From NCBI RefSeq assembly GCF_003253745.1, contig NZ_MZXV01000051.1, positions 62,001-126,000 on the forward strand: a stretch of DNA of 64,000 nucleotides, read 5' to 3'. Positions within the stretch are counted from its first letter, which is position 1; the number at the start of each line of letters is the position of its first letter. The stretch is from Mesorhizobium kowhaii (GTDB taxonomy: Bacteria > Pseudomonadota > Alphaproteobacteria > Rhizobiales > Rhizobiaceae). The notes under the pieces were generated by a model, which saw only the letters and a list, made by a program, of their open reading frames with translations, made no database searches and was not told the origin of the DNA. Below are positions 28,110 through 39,158 of this stretch, one piece after another. Made by a program: the position numbers and the translations under genes.

Positions 28110-28991
28110 TCACTCGCTCCTCTCGGTGGAATTGTCGTCCTGTGCGGGAGGATCGGTGCGGTACCAGCCGGTGATGATCGAGCGCAGTTCGTTGATCGGA
28201 CCGGCGGCGAGGATCATCAGGATGTGGACGACGAAGAAGGCGACCAGCAGCACCATCACGGTGAAATGGATGGTGCGTGCCGTCTGCCGGCCACCGAGCA
28301 GATCGTTGAGGAACGGCAGCACCGAGTTCATGCTGGGCGACATCGCCAGGCCGGTGATGATCATCAGCGGCAGCAGCACGAACAGCACGCCGCCATAGGC
28401 CATCTTCTGCAGCGTGTTGTATTCCCGCGTGTGGTGAAATTTGAGCTTGGCGTGGTCGATGATGTCTTGCGGCAGTCGCTTGAGATCGTCGAGGCGCGGC
28501 GCGAGATCGCGGCGCAGATGGCCATTCACAGCGCTGGCGACCAGCCAGACGATCAAGGTCGTCGTCAGTATCCAGGCAAAGAAGAAGTGGATGACGCGAG
28601 CGGTGCCCAGATCATAGTAGGACGGGATGGTCGCCCATGACGGGAAGCCGCGTGCCGTTTCCTGGCCTGCCGGCCCCGACCAGCCGAGCACGCCTGTGGT
28701 GTCGAAGCGATGCCCGAAGATTTCGGTGTAGCCACGTGCACCGGCGTCGGTGTTCTCGGCGCCGATAGCGAAGACGGTGTTGTTGTAGTCGAAGCCCGAC
28801 TGCTTGCCGATATAGAGCTGCGGGCGGGCATTGAAGATCTGCAGGCCGGAAAGCAGCATGAAGAACAGCGAGATGGCCCAGATCCAGTGCGTGAGCCGCG
28901 TCCAGCGCGACTGGCGGTAGATCAGCGTCTCATCCTTCGGCGCGGCAGTGTCCGCCCCGGCGGTGGGTTGGCTTCTGGCAACCGATTCCAT
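28110..28991 (-). CDS. Cytochrome b561-type membrane subunit of the molybdenum oxidoreductase
   Basis: 293-residue membrane protein with four main helices, each with a candidate haem histidine: WTRLTHWIWAISLFF (about 30-45), ARVIHFFFAWILTTT, TIHFTVMVLLVAFF and VVHILMILAAG near the end. A large loop between helices 1 and 2 carries GQETARGFPSWATI. The family supplies electrons from quinol to periplasmic oxidoreductases. It precedes the Tat oxidoreductase gene by one base on the same strand and is first of the pair. The ATG at 28991 is supported by GGGAGACGAG upstream. Confidence 0.85.
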   Translation of the reverse strand: MESVARSQPTAGADTAAPKDETLIYRQSRWTRLTHWIWAISLFFMLLSGLQIFNARPQLYIGKQSGFDYNNTVFAIGAENTDAGARGYTEIFGHRFDTTGVLGWSGPAGQETARGFPSWATIPSYYDLGTARVIHFFFAWILTTTLIVWLVASAVNGHLRRDLAPRLDDLKRLPQDIIDHAKLKFHHTREYNTLQKMAYGGVLFVLLPLMIITGLAMSPSMNSVLPFLNDLLGGRQTARTIHFTVMVLLVAFFVVHILMILAAGPINELRSIITGWYRTDPPAQDDNSTERSE

Positions 28992-29088
28992 CTTGTCTCG
29001 TCTCCCGGCCTCGCGGCGTGGCGTGCGCGCTCATTGTCCTCCTGATACGTTGCCAACCAAACCGATGTTTCATCCGATCACGGAATTA

Positions 29089-29766
29089 TTATGGGCTGCC
29101 CAGGCTAACGGCGAGATTGACGGCCGCAGCGACGATGACCGTGTTGAAGAAAAACGACAGGATGGAATGGACAAGCACGACACACCGCATATGGGTCGTC
29201 GAGATGTTGGTGTCGGCGGTCTGCGCGGTCATGCCGATGACGGTCGAGAAGTAGAGGAAATCCCAGCCTTCCGGCCGCTTGTCGCCGGGGAACAGCAGTC
29301 CGCCGACCGGGATTTTCTTCTTGGTTTCGGCGTCGACCGCATCGCCGTCCATCCAATAGACATGGGCATAGTGGAGCGCCGCCATGGCATGGAGGGTGAA
29401 CCAGCCGAGCGGGATCGATAAAAGCGCGAAGCCAAGCTCGACAGGGTGAGCGCTGTCTTTCTGGTTGATCAGTTGAAACAACGAGAAGGTGGCAAAGCCG
29501 ACGACAACAAGCGTGACGGCGAAGATGACCAGCACCGGCTGGTCGGTGGCGCGCGCATTCTTGCTCAGGTACCTGCCGGTGAACTTCGGCATCTGGGCGA
29601 CGACGAGAATGACGTAGGCGGCAAAGAATGCGTTGGCGCCAATCGAATAGGCAAGCGGGGCGTGCAGCAGCAACGCCACGACAAGCGCCAGAACGCCGAA
29701 GCCGAACGACATCGCGAACAGCATGTGGCGCTGCATAGGGCTCTTCATCGGGGTTTCGGCAGCCAT
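29089..29766 (-). CDS. DUF1345 family membrane protein
   Basis: 225 residues from the ATG at 29766; a longer frame upstream crosses the DUF188 gene and is not credible. Five membrane helices are seen, including MLFAMSFGFGVLALVVALLL, SIGANAFFAAYVILVV and VLVIFAVTLVVVGFATFSL, with a C-terminal helix SILSFFFNTVIVAAAVNLAV. The hydrophilic middle contains HYAHVYWMDGDA and GWDFLYFSTVIGMTAQTADTN, typical of DUF1345. These proteins have no established function; some are reported near transport or stress genes. It is on the same strand as its neighbours, but gaps of about 100 bases make co-transcription uncertain. Confidence 0.85.
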   Translation of the reverse strand: MAAETPMKSPMQRHMLFAMSFGFGVLALVVALLLHAPLAYSIGANAFFAAYVILVVAQMPKFTGRYLSKNARATDQPVLVIFAVTLVVVGFATFSLFQLINQKDSAHPVELGFALLSIPLGWFTLHAMAALHYAHVYWMDGDAVDAETKKKIPVGGLLFPGDKRPEGWDFLYFSTVIGMTAQTADTNISTTHMRCVVLVHSILSFFFNTVIVAAAVNLAVSLGSP

Positions 29767-29797
29767 GGCGTTTCCAACCTTGGATGGCGCTCGGTTT

Positions 29798-30268
29798 CTA
29801 CTGCGGTGTGGCGGATTTGAGGGCGCGCCGCAAGATGCGGTCGAGTTCGCCGAGAAACCGCGAACGGTCCTGCGGCGCGAAGCTGGCATTGTAGCCCTTG
29901 CTTTCGCCGGTCTCGCGCAGATGCTGCTTGAGATCGCGCATCGCCACCGCCATGCCGATCGTTTCCGGCGTGAACGGGCGCCCGGTGGGCCCAAGCACAT
30001 GGGCGCCGAGCGCCACCGCGCGGGCGGCGAGCGGAATGTCTGCGGTGATCACGATGTCGTTGGTCCGCGCGTTGTCGACGATCCAGTCGTCGGCGGCGTC
30101 GGCACCCTTGGACACCACGACATTGCGGATCATCGGATCGCGCGATGGCCGCAGGCCGCCGTTGGAGACGTAGGTGACGACGACGCCATGGCGCTCGGCG
30201 ACCTTTTCGACCTCGGCTTTCACGGGGCAGGCGTCGGCGTCGACGAGGATGGCGGGGAGTTCACTCAT
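29798..30268 (-). CDS. YaiI/YqxD (DUF188) family protein
   Basis: 156-residue protein of the UPF0178 family, which has a PIN/NYN-like nuclease fold, though activity is unproven. Signature segments are ILVDADACPVKAEVEKVAERHG at the start, then NGGLRPSRDP, GADAADDWIVDNA and VITADIPLAARAVALGAHVLGP. The conserved acidic residues of DADACP and ADDWI could bind a metal ion. Its ATG at 30268 overlaps the stop of the upstream 90-residue ORF by the ATGA arrangement, so the two are translated together. Confidence 0.88.
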   Translation of the reverse strand: MSELPAILVDADACPVKAEVEKVAERHGVVVTYVSNGGLRPSRDPMIRNVVVSKGADAADDWIVDNARTNDIVITADIPLAARAVALGAHVLGPTGRPFTPETIGMAVAMRDLKQHLRETGESKGYNASFAPQDRSRFLGELDRILRRALKSATPQ

Positions 30269-30537
30269 GCTTGCGCGGTGCCGTCTTCGACCACGATCTC
30301 GGATTCCTTGTCGACCATGTGTTCGCGCATCACCACCTCGGCTTCCTTCACCGCTCTTCTTACATAGGACCCTCGGGCGCTGAACGTGATTTCGTCGACA
30401 CATCTATCGATTTCGCCGAGATCGATGCTGACGCGCTTGTTGTCGCGAAATGTTCGCCAGAGGTCTTCGCCGAAGTTGCGAATACGGTGGATACCGGACG
30501 CTTGCCAGTCGCGAAATCTGATGTGGATCGTGACCAT
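30265..30537 (-). CDS. Small hypothetical protein coupled to the DUF188 gene
   Basis: 90 residues from the ATG at 30537. It is mixed alpha/beta in look, with VTIHIRFRDWQASGIHRIRNFG, then GEDLWRTFRDNKRVSIDLGEIDRC, a basic SARGSYVRRAVKEAEVVMREHM helix and a short acidic tail. Overlap with the next start (ATGA) argues that it is a real gene. No family was recognised and no membrane segment or signal peptide is present. A role with the DUF188 protein is only an operon inference. Confidence 0.68.
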   Translation of the reverse strand: MVTIHIRFRDWQASGIHRIRNFGEDLWRTFRDNKRVSIDLGEIDRCVDEITFSARGSYVRRAVKEAEVVMREHMVDKESEIVVEDGTAQA

Positions 30538-30598
30538 GACGTTGCAAGCTTTCGGGCCGTTGGTGCGGGCTGGCCTGGAAGGACCGGCCCGCAACTGA

Positions 30599-31168
30599 TC
30601 AAGCCGGCAAGGCGCCGGACTTCTTCGCGGTCCAGGTCGCGATATAATCCATCAGGCCGGGATTGAGGCAGTCATAGGGTTCCAGCCCGATGGTCCTCAG
30701 CTGCGCGCGGATGCCGTCCATCCGCTTCGGGTCGACACCGGACTCGATGATCGACGAGACGAAGGCGGTGAAGCCCGGCGGCGACCAGCCGTCCTCCTCG
30801 AAGCGCTCGGGATGGATGAAGGACAGGCCCTTGAACGGATGGTCGCGCTCGACCGGCCCGTGCATGTGGACGCCGCAGCCGGTGCAGGCGTGGCGCTGGA
30901 TCAGCGCGCTCGGGTCGACGACCTTGAGCTTGTCGCCGTTCTCGGTGACGGTGACATCGGCCGTGCCGGCCACGGCAACGACTGAGAATATCGCGCCTTC
31001 AGGCTTCCAGCATTTGGTGCAGCCGCAGGCGTGGTTGTGGGCGATCTGGCCCTTGACCTTCACTTTCACCGGCTTGCTGGTGCAGGCGCAGACTAGCGTG
31101 CCGCCGGCAAAGCTTGCGCTTTCCTTGGGCAAGCCATTGTCGATCTTTGGATGCAATTTCTCAGGCAT
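30599..31168 (-). CDS. gfa: S-(hydroxymethyl)glutathione synthase (Gfa)
   Basis: 189-residue zinc protein that speeds up condensation of formaldehyde with glutathione. The zinc cysteines form the usual pattern: CAC (Cys27, Cys29), HACGCTKC (Cys48, Cys50, Cys53) and a later CTGCGVHMHG. The C-terminal part contains KGLSFIHPERFEEDGW, characteristic of Gfa. It lies directly downstream of the adhC gene (67-base gap) on the same strand, so substrate made here goes to AdhC. Formylglutathione hydrolase was not seen in the window. Confidence 0.95.
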   Translation of the reverse strand: MPEKLHPKIDNGLPKESASFAGGTLVCACTSKPVKVKVKGQIAHNHACGCTKCWKPEGAIFSVVAVAGTADVTVTENGDKLKVVDPSALIQRHACTGCGVHMHGPVERDHPFKGLSFIHPERFEEDGWSPPGFTAFVSSIIESGVDPKRMDGIRAQLRTIGLEPYDCLNPGLMDYIATWTAKKSGALPA

Positions 31169-31234
31169 TTCATTCCTCCCTTGTTGAACCCTTGCAACGC
31201 AGTCGCAGGCCTGCTGGTCGGCGGCTTTTTCTCC

Positions 31235-32362
31235 TCAGTAAACCACGACGCTACGAATGCTCTCACCTGCATGCATGAGGTCGAACCCCTTGTTGATGTC
31301 CTCGAGCTTCAGCGTGTGGGTAATCATCGGGTCGATCTGGATCTTGCCGTCCATGTACCAATCGACGATTTTTGGCACGTCGGTGCGGCCGCGCGCGCCG
31401 CCGAAGGCAGTGCCCATCCAGGTGCGGCCGGTGACCAACTGGAACGGCCGCGTCGAGATCTCCTGGCCGGCGCCGGCAACGCCGATGACGACCGACTTGC
31501 CCCAGCCGCGGTGTGAGGCTTCCAGCGCCTGGCGCATCACCTTGGTGCTACCGGTGCAGTCGAAGGTGTAGTCGGCGCCGCCGATCTGGTCGGCGCCGCG
31601 CTTGGTCATGTTGACCAGATGCGGCACCACATCGCCGTCGATCTCCTTCGGGTTGACGAAATGCGTCATGCCGAACTTCTCGCCCCAGGCCTTCTTGTCG
31701 TTGTTGAGATCAACGCCGATGATCATGTCGGCGCCGGCAAGCTTCAGGCCCTGGATGACATTGAGGCCGATGCCGCCGAGGCCGAACACGACGGCGGTGG
31801 CGCCTTGCTCGACCTTGGCGGTGTTGATGACCGCACCGATGCCGGTGGTGACGCCGCAGCCGATGTAGCAGATCTTGTCGAAGGGCGCGTCCGGGTTGAC
31901 CTTGGCCAGCGCGATCTCGGGCAGAACGGTGAAGTTGGAGAAGGTCGAGCAGCCCATATAGTGAAAAATCTTGTCCTTGCCGATCGAGAAGCGCGACGAA
32001 CCGTCCGGCATCAGGCCCTGGCCCTGCGTGGCGCGGATCGCCGTGCACAGATTGGTTTTTCTGGACAGGCAGGACGGGCACTGGCGGCATTCCGGCGTGT
32101 AGAGCGGAATGACGTGGTCGCCCTTCTTGACCGAGGTGACGCCCTTGCCGACATCGATGACGACGCCGGCGCCTTCATGGCCGAGGATGGCCGGAAACAG
32201 ACCTTCGGGATCGGCGCCCGAAAGCGTGAACTCGTCGGTGTGGCAGATGCCGGTCGCCTTGATCTCGACCAGCACCTCGCCATCGCGCGGACCATCGAGG
32301 TCGACCTCCATGATCTCCAGCGGCTTTCCGGCGGCGACAGCGACAGCGGCGCGGGTTTTCAT
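31235..32362 (-). CDS. adhC: S-(hydroxymethyl)glutathione dehydrogenase / class III alcohol dehydrogenase
   Basis: 375-residue zinc- and NAD-dependent enzyme that oxidises S-hydroxymethylglutathione to S-formylglutathione, the key step of formaldehyde detoxification; members also reduce S-nitrosoglutathione. Catalytic zinc segment ATGICHTDE and GHEGAGVVIDVG, structural zinc cysteines CRQCPSCLSRKTNLC, and cofactor region VFGLGGIGLNVIQG are all present. The ATG at 32362 with GGAGG upstream is preferred over the longer frame from 32422. It is divergent from pccA across 200 bases and heads the adhC-gfa pair. Confidence 0.97.
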   Translation of the reverse strand: MKTRAAVAVAAGKPLEIMEVDLDGPRDGEVLVEIKATGICHTDEFTLSGADPEGLFPAILGHEGAGVVIDVGKGVTSVKKGDHVIPLYTPECRQCPSCLSRKTNLCTAIRATQGQGLMPDGSSRFSIGKDKIFHYMGCSTFSNFTVLPEIALAKVNPDAPFDKICYIGCGVTTGIGAVINTAKVEQGATAVVFGLGGIGLNVIQGLKLAGADMIIGVDLNNDKKAWGEKFGMTHFVNPKEIDGDVVPHLVNMTKRGADQIGGADYTFDCTGSTKVMRQALEASHRGWGKSVVIGVAGAGQEISTRPFQLVTGRTWMGTAFGGARGRTDVPKIVDWYMDGKIQIDPMITHTLKLEDINKGFDLMHAGESIRSVVVY

Positions 32363-32562
32363 CGGGCAATTCCTCCAAAGGCGATTTTTGCGCACGCTTT
32401 CAGGTTTTGCCTTGCCGATCAACCGCTAGCTGGTTCCAGGCTTGGGCCAATACGAAGAATTCTAATCCCAAATCGATTGAAAGGTCGCGATTGACCCGGC
32501 CGGCTTGACCGCGCCAGCACAGGCCATAAAAGGAACGGCCGACCCGAGGGATGACATTCCGC

Positions 32563-34575
<2,013 letters not shown>

Positions 34576-34688
34576 GGCGAGCCAGGCAGGGTACGGCAAG
34601 CCTGTGGTCGGCGATCGTTTCTGCTGGACTGGCATCGCCGGGTCCCGGACAATACATCTCCATCGACTCAGGACCTTCACGCAGCATT

Positions 34689-37600
34689 ATGGCCGACGAA
34701 AAACTTCCACGCGATCCCCTGATGCGCGAAGCCGCGATAGCGGCTGCGCGGCCTGAGGCGCCGGCGCGGCCCTTCGTCCATCTGCGCGTGCATTCGGCCT
34801 ATTCGCTGCTGGAAGGCGCCTTGCAGATCGGCAAGGTGGTGGCTCACGCGGTCAAGGACGAAGTCCCGGCGATTGCGGTCACCGATACCAACAATCTGTT
34901 CGGCGCGCTGGAATTTGCGCAGAAGGCGGTAAAGGACGGCATCCAGCCGATCATCGGCTGCCAGGTCGCGCTCGCCTTTTCCGGCGAGAACAGCGACGGC
35001 CAGCGCGACCGCAGGCGGCAAGGTCCGGACATGCGGCCGGTGGTTCTGATCGCCGCGACCGAGGCCGGCTATTCCAATCTGGTCAGGCTGGTCAGCCGCG
35101 TCTATCTGGAAACACCGCCCGGCGAGGCGGTGCACCTGACCACCGAAATGATGGCGGGCTATTGTGACGGGCTGATCTGCCTCAGTGGTGGGCCGCGCGG
35201 CCCGATCGGTATTGCGCTCAAGGAAGATCGCCGCGATCTGGCCGAGGCACGGCTTTTGACCCTCAATACGATGTTCGGCGACCGACTCTATGTCGAGCTG
35301 GACCGGGTTTCCGGTTATGATCGCATGATCGAGAAATCCTCGATCGATCTCGCCTATGCCCATGAACTGCCGCTGGTTGCCACCAACGAGGCGTTCTTCT
35401 CGGCGCGTGACGATTATGACGCGCATGACGCGCTGATCGCCATTGCCGAGGGCTCGGTCGTCGCCGCCGACAACCGCCGCCGGCTGTCGCCGGACAATTT
35501 CCTGCGCAGCCAGGCCGATATGGCCAGGCTGTTCGCCGACCTGCCGGAGGCGATCGACAACACGGTCGAGATCGCGCTGCGCTGTTCCTACTATCCGAAG
35601 AATCGCAACCCGATCCTGCCGCGCTTCACCGGCGGCGACGTCGCCGACAATGATGCCGCCGTGCAGGCGGAAGCCGACGAGCTGGCTCGCCAGGCGCATG
35701 AGGGGCTCAACGCGCGGCTGGCGGCGCACGGCCCGACACCAGGCTACACGGTCGAGCAATATCGCGAGCGGTTGAATTTCGAGCTTGGCATCATCACCAA
35801 GATGAAGTTTCCCGGCTACTTCCTGATCGTTGCCGACTTCATCAAATGGGCCAAGGCGCAAGGCATTCCGGTCGGGCCGGGCCGTGGTTCGGGCGCAGGC
35901 TCGCTGGTCGCCTATTCGACGACCATCACCGACATCGACCCGTTGCGCTTCTCCCTGCTGTTCGAGCGCTTCCTCAACCCCGACCGCGTATCGATGCCCG
36001 ACTTCGACATCGACTTCTGCCAGGATCGCCGCGAGGAGGTGATCCGCTACGTTCAGCAGAAGTACGGTCGCGACCAGGTCGGCCAGATCATCACCTTCGG
36101 TACGCTGCAGGCCCGCGCCGTGCTGCGCGACGTCGGCCGCGTGCTACAGATGCCCTACGGCCAGGTCGACAAGCTCTCCAAGATGGTGCCGCAGAACCCG
36201 GCCAATCCGGTCAAGCTCGCCGACGCCATCGCCAACGAGCCGCGCTTTGCCGAAGAGGCCGAGAAGGAACCGATCGTCCAGACGCTGCTCGACATGGCGC
36301 AGAAGCTGGAGGGCCTTTATCGCCACGCCTCGACCCATGCCGCCGGCATCGTCATCGGCGACCGGCCGCTGTCGGAGCTGGTGCCGATGTACCGCGATCC
36401 GCGCTCGGACATGCCAGTCACCCAGTTCAACATGAAATATGTCGAACAGGCCGGGCTGGTGAAGTTCGACTTTCTTGGCCTGAAGACGCTGACCGTGCTC
36501 GAAACAGCGGTCAAACTGATCCGCCGCCGTGGCATCGAAATCGACCTGGCGACGATCCCGCTCGACGATCCCGAGACCTACGCCATGCTGTCGCGCGGCG
36601 AGGTGGTCGGCGTGTTCCAGGTGGAAAGTGCTGGCATGCGCAAGGCGCTGATCGGCATGCGGCCCGACTGCATCGAGGACATCATCGCGCTGGTCGCGCT
36701 GTACCGGCCGGGGCCGATGGAGAACATCCCGACCTACAACGCCAGAAAGCATGGCGAGGAGGAGATGGCGTCGATCCATCCCAAGATCGACCATCTGGTG
36801 AAGGAGACGCAAGGCGTCATCGTCTACCAGGAACAGGTGATGCAGATCGCGCAGGAGCTTGCCGGTTATTCGCTCGGCGAAGCCGATCTGTTGCGCCGCG
36901 CCATGGGCAAGAAGATCCGCGCCGAGATGGATAAGCAGCGCGAGCGCTTCGTCTCGGGCGCGGTCGAGCGAGGCGTCGGCAAGCCGCAAGCCGACTTCAT
37001 TTTCGACCTTCTGGCCAAGTTCGCCGACTATGGTTTCAACAAGTCGCACGCCGCCGCCTACGCGGTGGTCTCGTACCAGACCGCCTATCTCAAGGCGCAT
37101 TATCCGGTCGAGTTCCTGGCGGCGTCGATGACGCTCGACATGGGCAACACCGACAAGCTTGCCGATTTCCGCCAGGATGCATTGCGCCTCGGCATCGAGG
37201 TTCTGGCGCCGTCGGTGATATCAAGCTTTCGTCCCTTCGAAGTCGGTGAAAACCGTATCTATTATTCGCTGGCCGCGCTCAAAGGCGTCGGCGACGCGGC
37301 GGTCGAACATATCGTTGCCCAGCGTGGCGAAAAGCCGTTCAAGAACCTCGCCGATTTCTGCGAGAGGGTCGATCCCAAGATTGTCGGCAAGCGCGTCTTC
37401 GAAAGCCTGATCATGGCCGGCGCGCTCGATTGCTTTGGCCATGACCGTGCTTCGATGATGGCAGGCGTCGAGCGCATGATGGGGCTGGCGTCGCTGGCGC
37501 AGCAGAACGCGGTCTCCGGCCAGCACGATATCTTCGGCGCCTCGCTCGGCGCCCAGTCGCAGGCGCTCAATCTGCCGGCGACGGATCCATGGCTTGCCGC

Positions 37601-38216
37601 CGACCGGCTGCACCGTGAATTCCAGGTGGTCGGCTTCTACCTCTCCGCCCATCCGCTCGACGAGTACAAAGCGGCCTTGCAGAAGATGCGGGTGCAGAAC
37701 TGGGCTGAGTTTTCGGCGGCCGTCAAGCGCGGCGCTGCCGCCGGACGGCTGGCCGGCACGGTCACCACCAAGCAGGAGCGCAAGACGCGCACCGGCAACA
37801 AGATGGGCGTCGTCGCGTTTTCCGACACGTCCGGCCAGTATGAAGCCGTGCTGTTTTCCGAAGGCCTGGCGCAGTATCGCGACCTGCTCGAGCCCGGCCG
37901 TTCCGTCGTCATCACCGTCGCGGCCGAGGACAGGCCGGAAGGCGTCAATTTGCGCATCCAGACGGTGCAGTCGCTGGAGGACGAGGCAAGCCGCATCCAG
38001 AAAGCATTGCGCATTTTCGTACGCAATGCGGCGCCGATCGGCACGCTGGCCGGCCAGCTTTCGGTGAGGGGCGAAGGCCAGGTCAGCTTCGTGCTGATCA
38101 AGGAAGATGGCGAGGGGGAAATCGAGATCGAACTGCCCAATCGCTACCGGATCTCGCCGCAGATCGCCTCGGCGATGCGTGCCGTGCCGGGCGTGGTCGA
38201 AGTGGAGCTGGTGTGA
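34689..38216 (+). CDS. dnaE: DNA polymerase III alpha subunit
   Basis: 1175-residue catalytic subunit of the replicative polymerase. The PHP domain begins at FVHLRVHSAYSLLEGA. The active site carries PDFDIDF with Asp438 and Asp440, and the palm and finger region includes GRGSGAGSLVAYS and SMPDFDIDFCQDRR. Later come KKIRAEMDKQRE, a helix-hairpin-helix region with YSLAALKGVGDAAVEHIV, and an OB-fold near residues 1015-1085 (AGRLAGTVTTKQERKTRTGNKMG). Full length for DnaE1. No other replication gene is adjacent. The start codon lacks a strong ribosome site, so the first few residues could differ. Confidence 0.98.
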   Translation: MADEKLPRDPLMREAAIAAARPEAPARPFVHLRVHSAYSLLEGALQIGKVVAHAVKDEVPAIAVTDTNNLFGALEFAQKAVKDGIQPIIGCQVALAFSGENSDGQRDRRRQGPDMRPVVLIAATEAGYSNLVRLVSRVYLETPPGEAVHLTTEMMAGYCDGLICLSGGPRGPIGIALKEDRRDLAEARLLTLNTMFGDRLYVELDRVSGYDRMIEKSSIDLAYAHELPLVATNEAFFSARDDYDAHDALIAIAEGSVVAADNRRRLSPDNFLRSQADMARLFADLPEAIDNTVEIALRCSYYPKNRNPILPRFTGGDVADNDAAVQAEADELARQAHEGLNARLAAHGPTPGYTVEQYRERLNFELGIITKMKFPGYFLIVADFIKWAKAQGIPVGPGRGSGAGSLVAYSTTITDIDPLRFSLLFERFLNPDRVSMPDFDIDFCQDRREEVIRYVQQKYGRDQVGQIITFGTLQARAVLRDVGRVLQMPYGQVDKLSKMVPQNPANPVKLADAIANEPRFAEEAEKEPIVQTLLDMAQKLEGLYRHASTHAAGIVIGDRPLSELVPMYRDPRSDMPVTQFNMKYVEQAGLVKFDFLGLKTLTVLETAVKLIRRRGIEIDLATIPLDDPETYAMLSRGEVVGVFQVESAGMRKALIGMRPDCIEDIIALVALYRPGPMENIPTYNARKHGEEEMASIHPKIDHLVKETQGVIVYQEQVMQIAQELAGYSLGEADLLRRAMGKKIRAEMDKQRERFVSGAVERGVGKPQADFIFDLLAKFADYGFNKSHAAAYAVVSYQTAYLKAHYPVEFLAASMTLDMGNTDKLADFRQDALRLGIEVLAPSVISSFRPFEVGENRIYYSLAALKGVGDAAVEHIVAQRGEKPFKNLADFCERVDPKIVGKRVFESLIMAGALDCFGHDRASMMAGVERMMGLASLAQQNAVSGQHDIFGASLGAQSQALNLPATDPWLAADRLHREFQVVGFYLSAHPLDEYKAALQKMRVQNWAEFSAAVKRGAAAGRLAGTVTTKQERKTRTGNKMGVVAFSDTSGQYEAVLFSEGLAQYRDLLEPGRSVVITVAAEDRPEGVNLRIQTVQSLEDEASRIQKALRIFVRNAAPIGTLAGQLSVRGEGQVSFVLIKEDGEGEIEIELPNRYRISPQIASAMRAVPGVVEVELV

Positions 38217-38280
38217 CCCCTGCTCTTGCGGGCTGGCGGCAGTCCGCCGGGCGGCTTTTGCCGCGAACGCCACCGCAATC

Positions 38281-39084
38281 ATGAATGCGGCGGACAAGGA
38301 CGGATTGCCAGACAGGTCAGCAATGGCGCAGCTGCGCGACAGGCTGCGCAAGCTCTATCACGGACGCACCCCGGCGGCTTTCCGGTTCCAGCTGGTGGCT
38401 GTCGTCATCGACCTCGCCATCATTGCCTTCTTCATCGCGACGCCGGTTCTTCAGGACACGCCGTCATTCCTCTGGCTCGACTATGCGGTGGCGGCACTGG
38501 TCGCCGTCGACATGATTGCCCGGTTGCTCGCTTCCAACGACATGCTGCGGCTGATGAAGCAGCCGACATCGTGGGTCGATGCCTTCATCCTCTTGACGCT
38601 GCTGATGCCGACGGCACTCGCCAATCTCGGTTTCCTGCGCATCCTGCGGCTCTGGTCGCTGTCGCGTAGCGGTTCGCTGTGGCGGCATTTCGAGATGCGC
38701 GGCGTCAAGAAATGGCGCGAAGCGAGCCAGGCGGTCATCAATCTCTTGACCTTCCTGTTTGTCATCACCGGCTTCGTCTACACCTTCTTCTTCCGCACCG
38801 CGGCAGGTCTGGAAGGCTACATCGACGCGCTCTATTTTACCGTCGCCACCGTGACCACGACCGGCTTCGGCGACATCGTCCTGCCCGGGATAGCAGGCAA
38901 GTTGACGGCGATCGCCACCATGATCATCGGCATTTCGCTGTTCGTCAGGCTGGCGCAGGCGCTGTTCCGTCCCACCAAGGTATTCTTTCCCTGTCCGCAA
39001 TGCGGGCTGCAGCGACACGAGCCCGACGCCGTCTATTGCAAGGCCTGCGGTCACCTCCTCAAGATACCCGACGACGGCAATTGA
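38281..39084 (+). CDS. Voltage-gated-type potassium channel with C-terminal zinc ribbon
   Basis: 267 residues, with other start codons possible (38323). It shows six membrane segments of the voltage-gated ion channel type: a charged S4-like segment LGFLRILRLWSLSRSG, then a pore loop ending in the selectivity filter TTTGFGD (192-198, filter TGFGD) and a last helix KLTAIATMIIGISLFVRL. The filter predicts K+ selectivity. The cytoplasmic tail is a treble-clef or ribbon-like CPQC and CKAC motif (Cys238, 241, 253, 256) joined by about 15 residues. This add-on is unusual for a small channel and may sense zinc, redox state or a partner. It starts 64 bases after dnaE, of which it is probably independent. 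Confidence 0.85.
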   Translation: MNAADKDGLPDRSAMAQLRDRLRKLYHGRTPAAFRFQLVAVVIDLAIIAFFIATPVLQDTPSFLWLDYAVAALVAVDMIARLLASNDMLRLMKQPTSWVDAFILLTLLMPTALANLGFLRILRLWSLSRSGSLWRHFEMRGVKKWREASQAVINLLTFLFVITGFVYTFFFRTAAGLEGYIDALYFTVATVTTTGFGDIVLPGIAGKLTAIATMIIGISLFVRLAQALFRPTKVFFPCPQCGLQRHEPDAVYCKACGHLLKIPDDGN

Positions 39085-39158
39085 CGGGCTGGAGTTCATC
39101 CCGCCAGAATCGAGAGATTAACCCGAACGGCCGCCGCGTGGCACCACGATCCGGAGGC

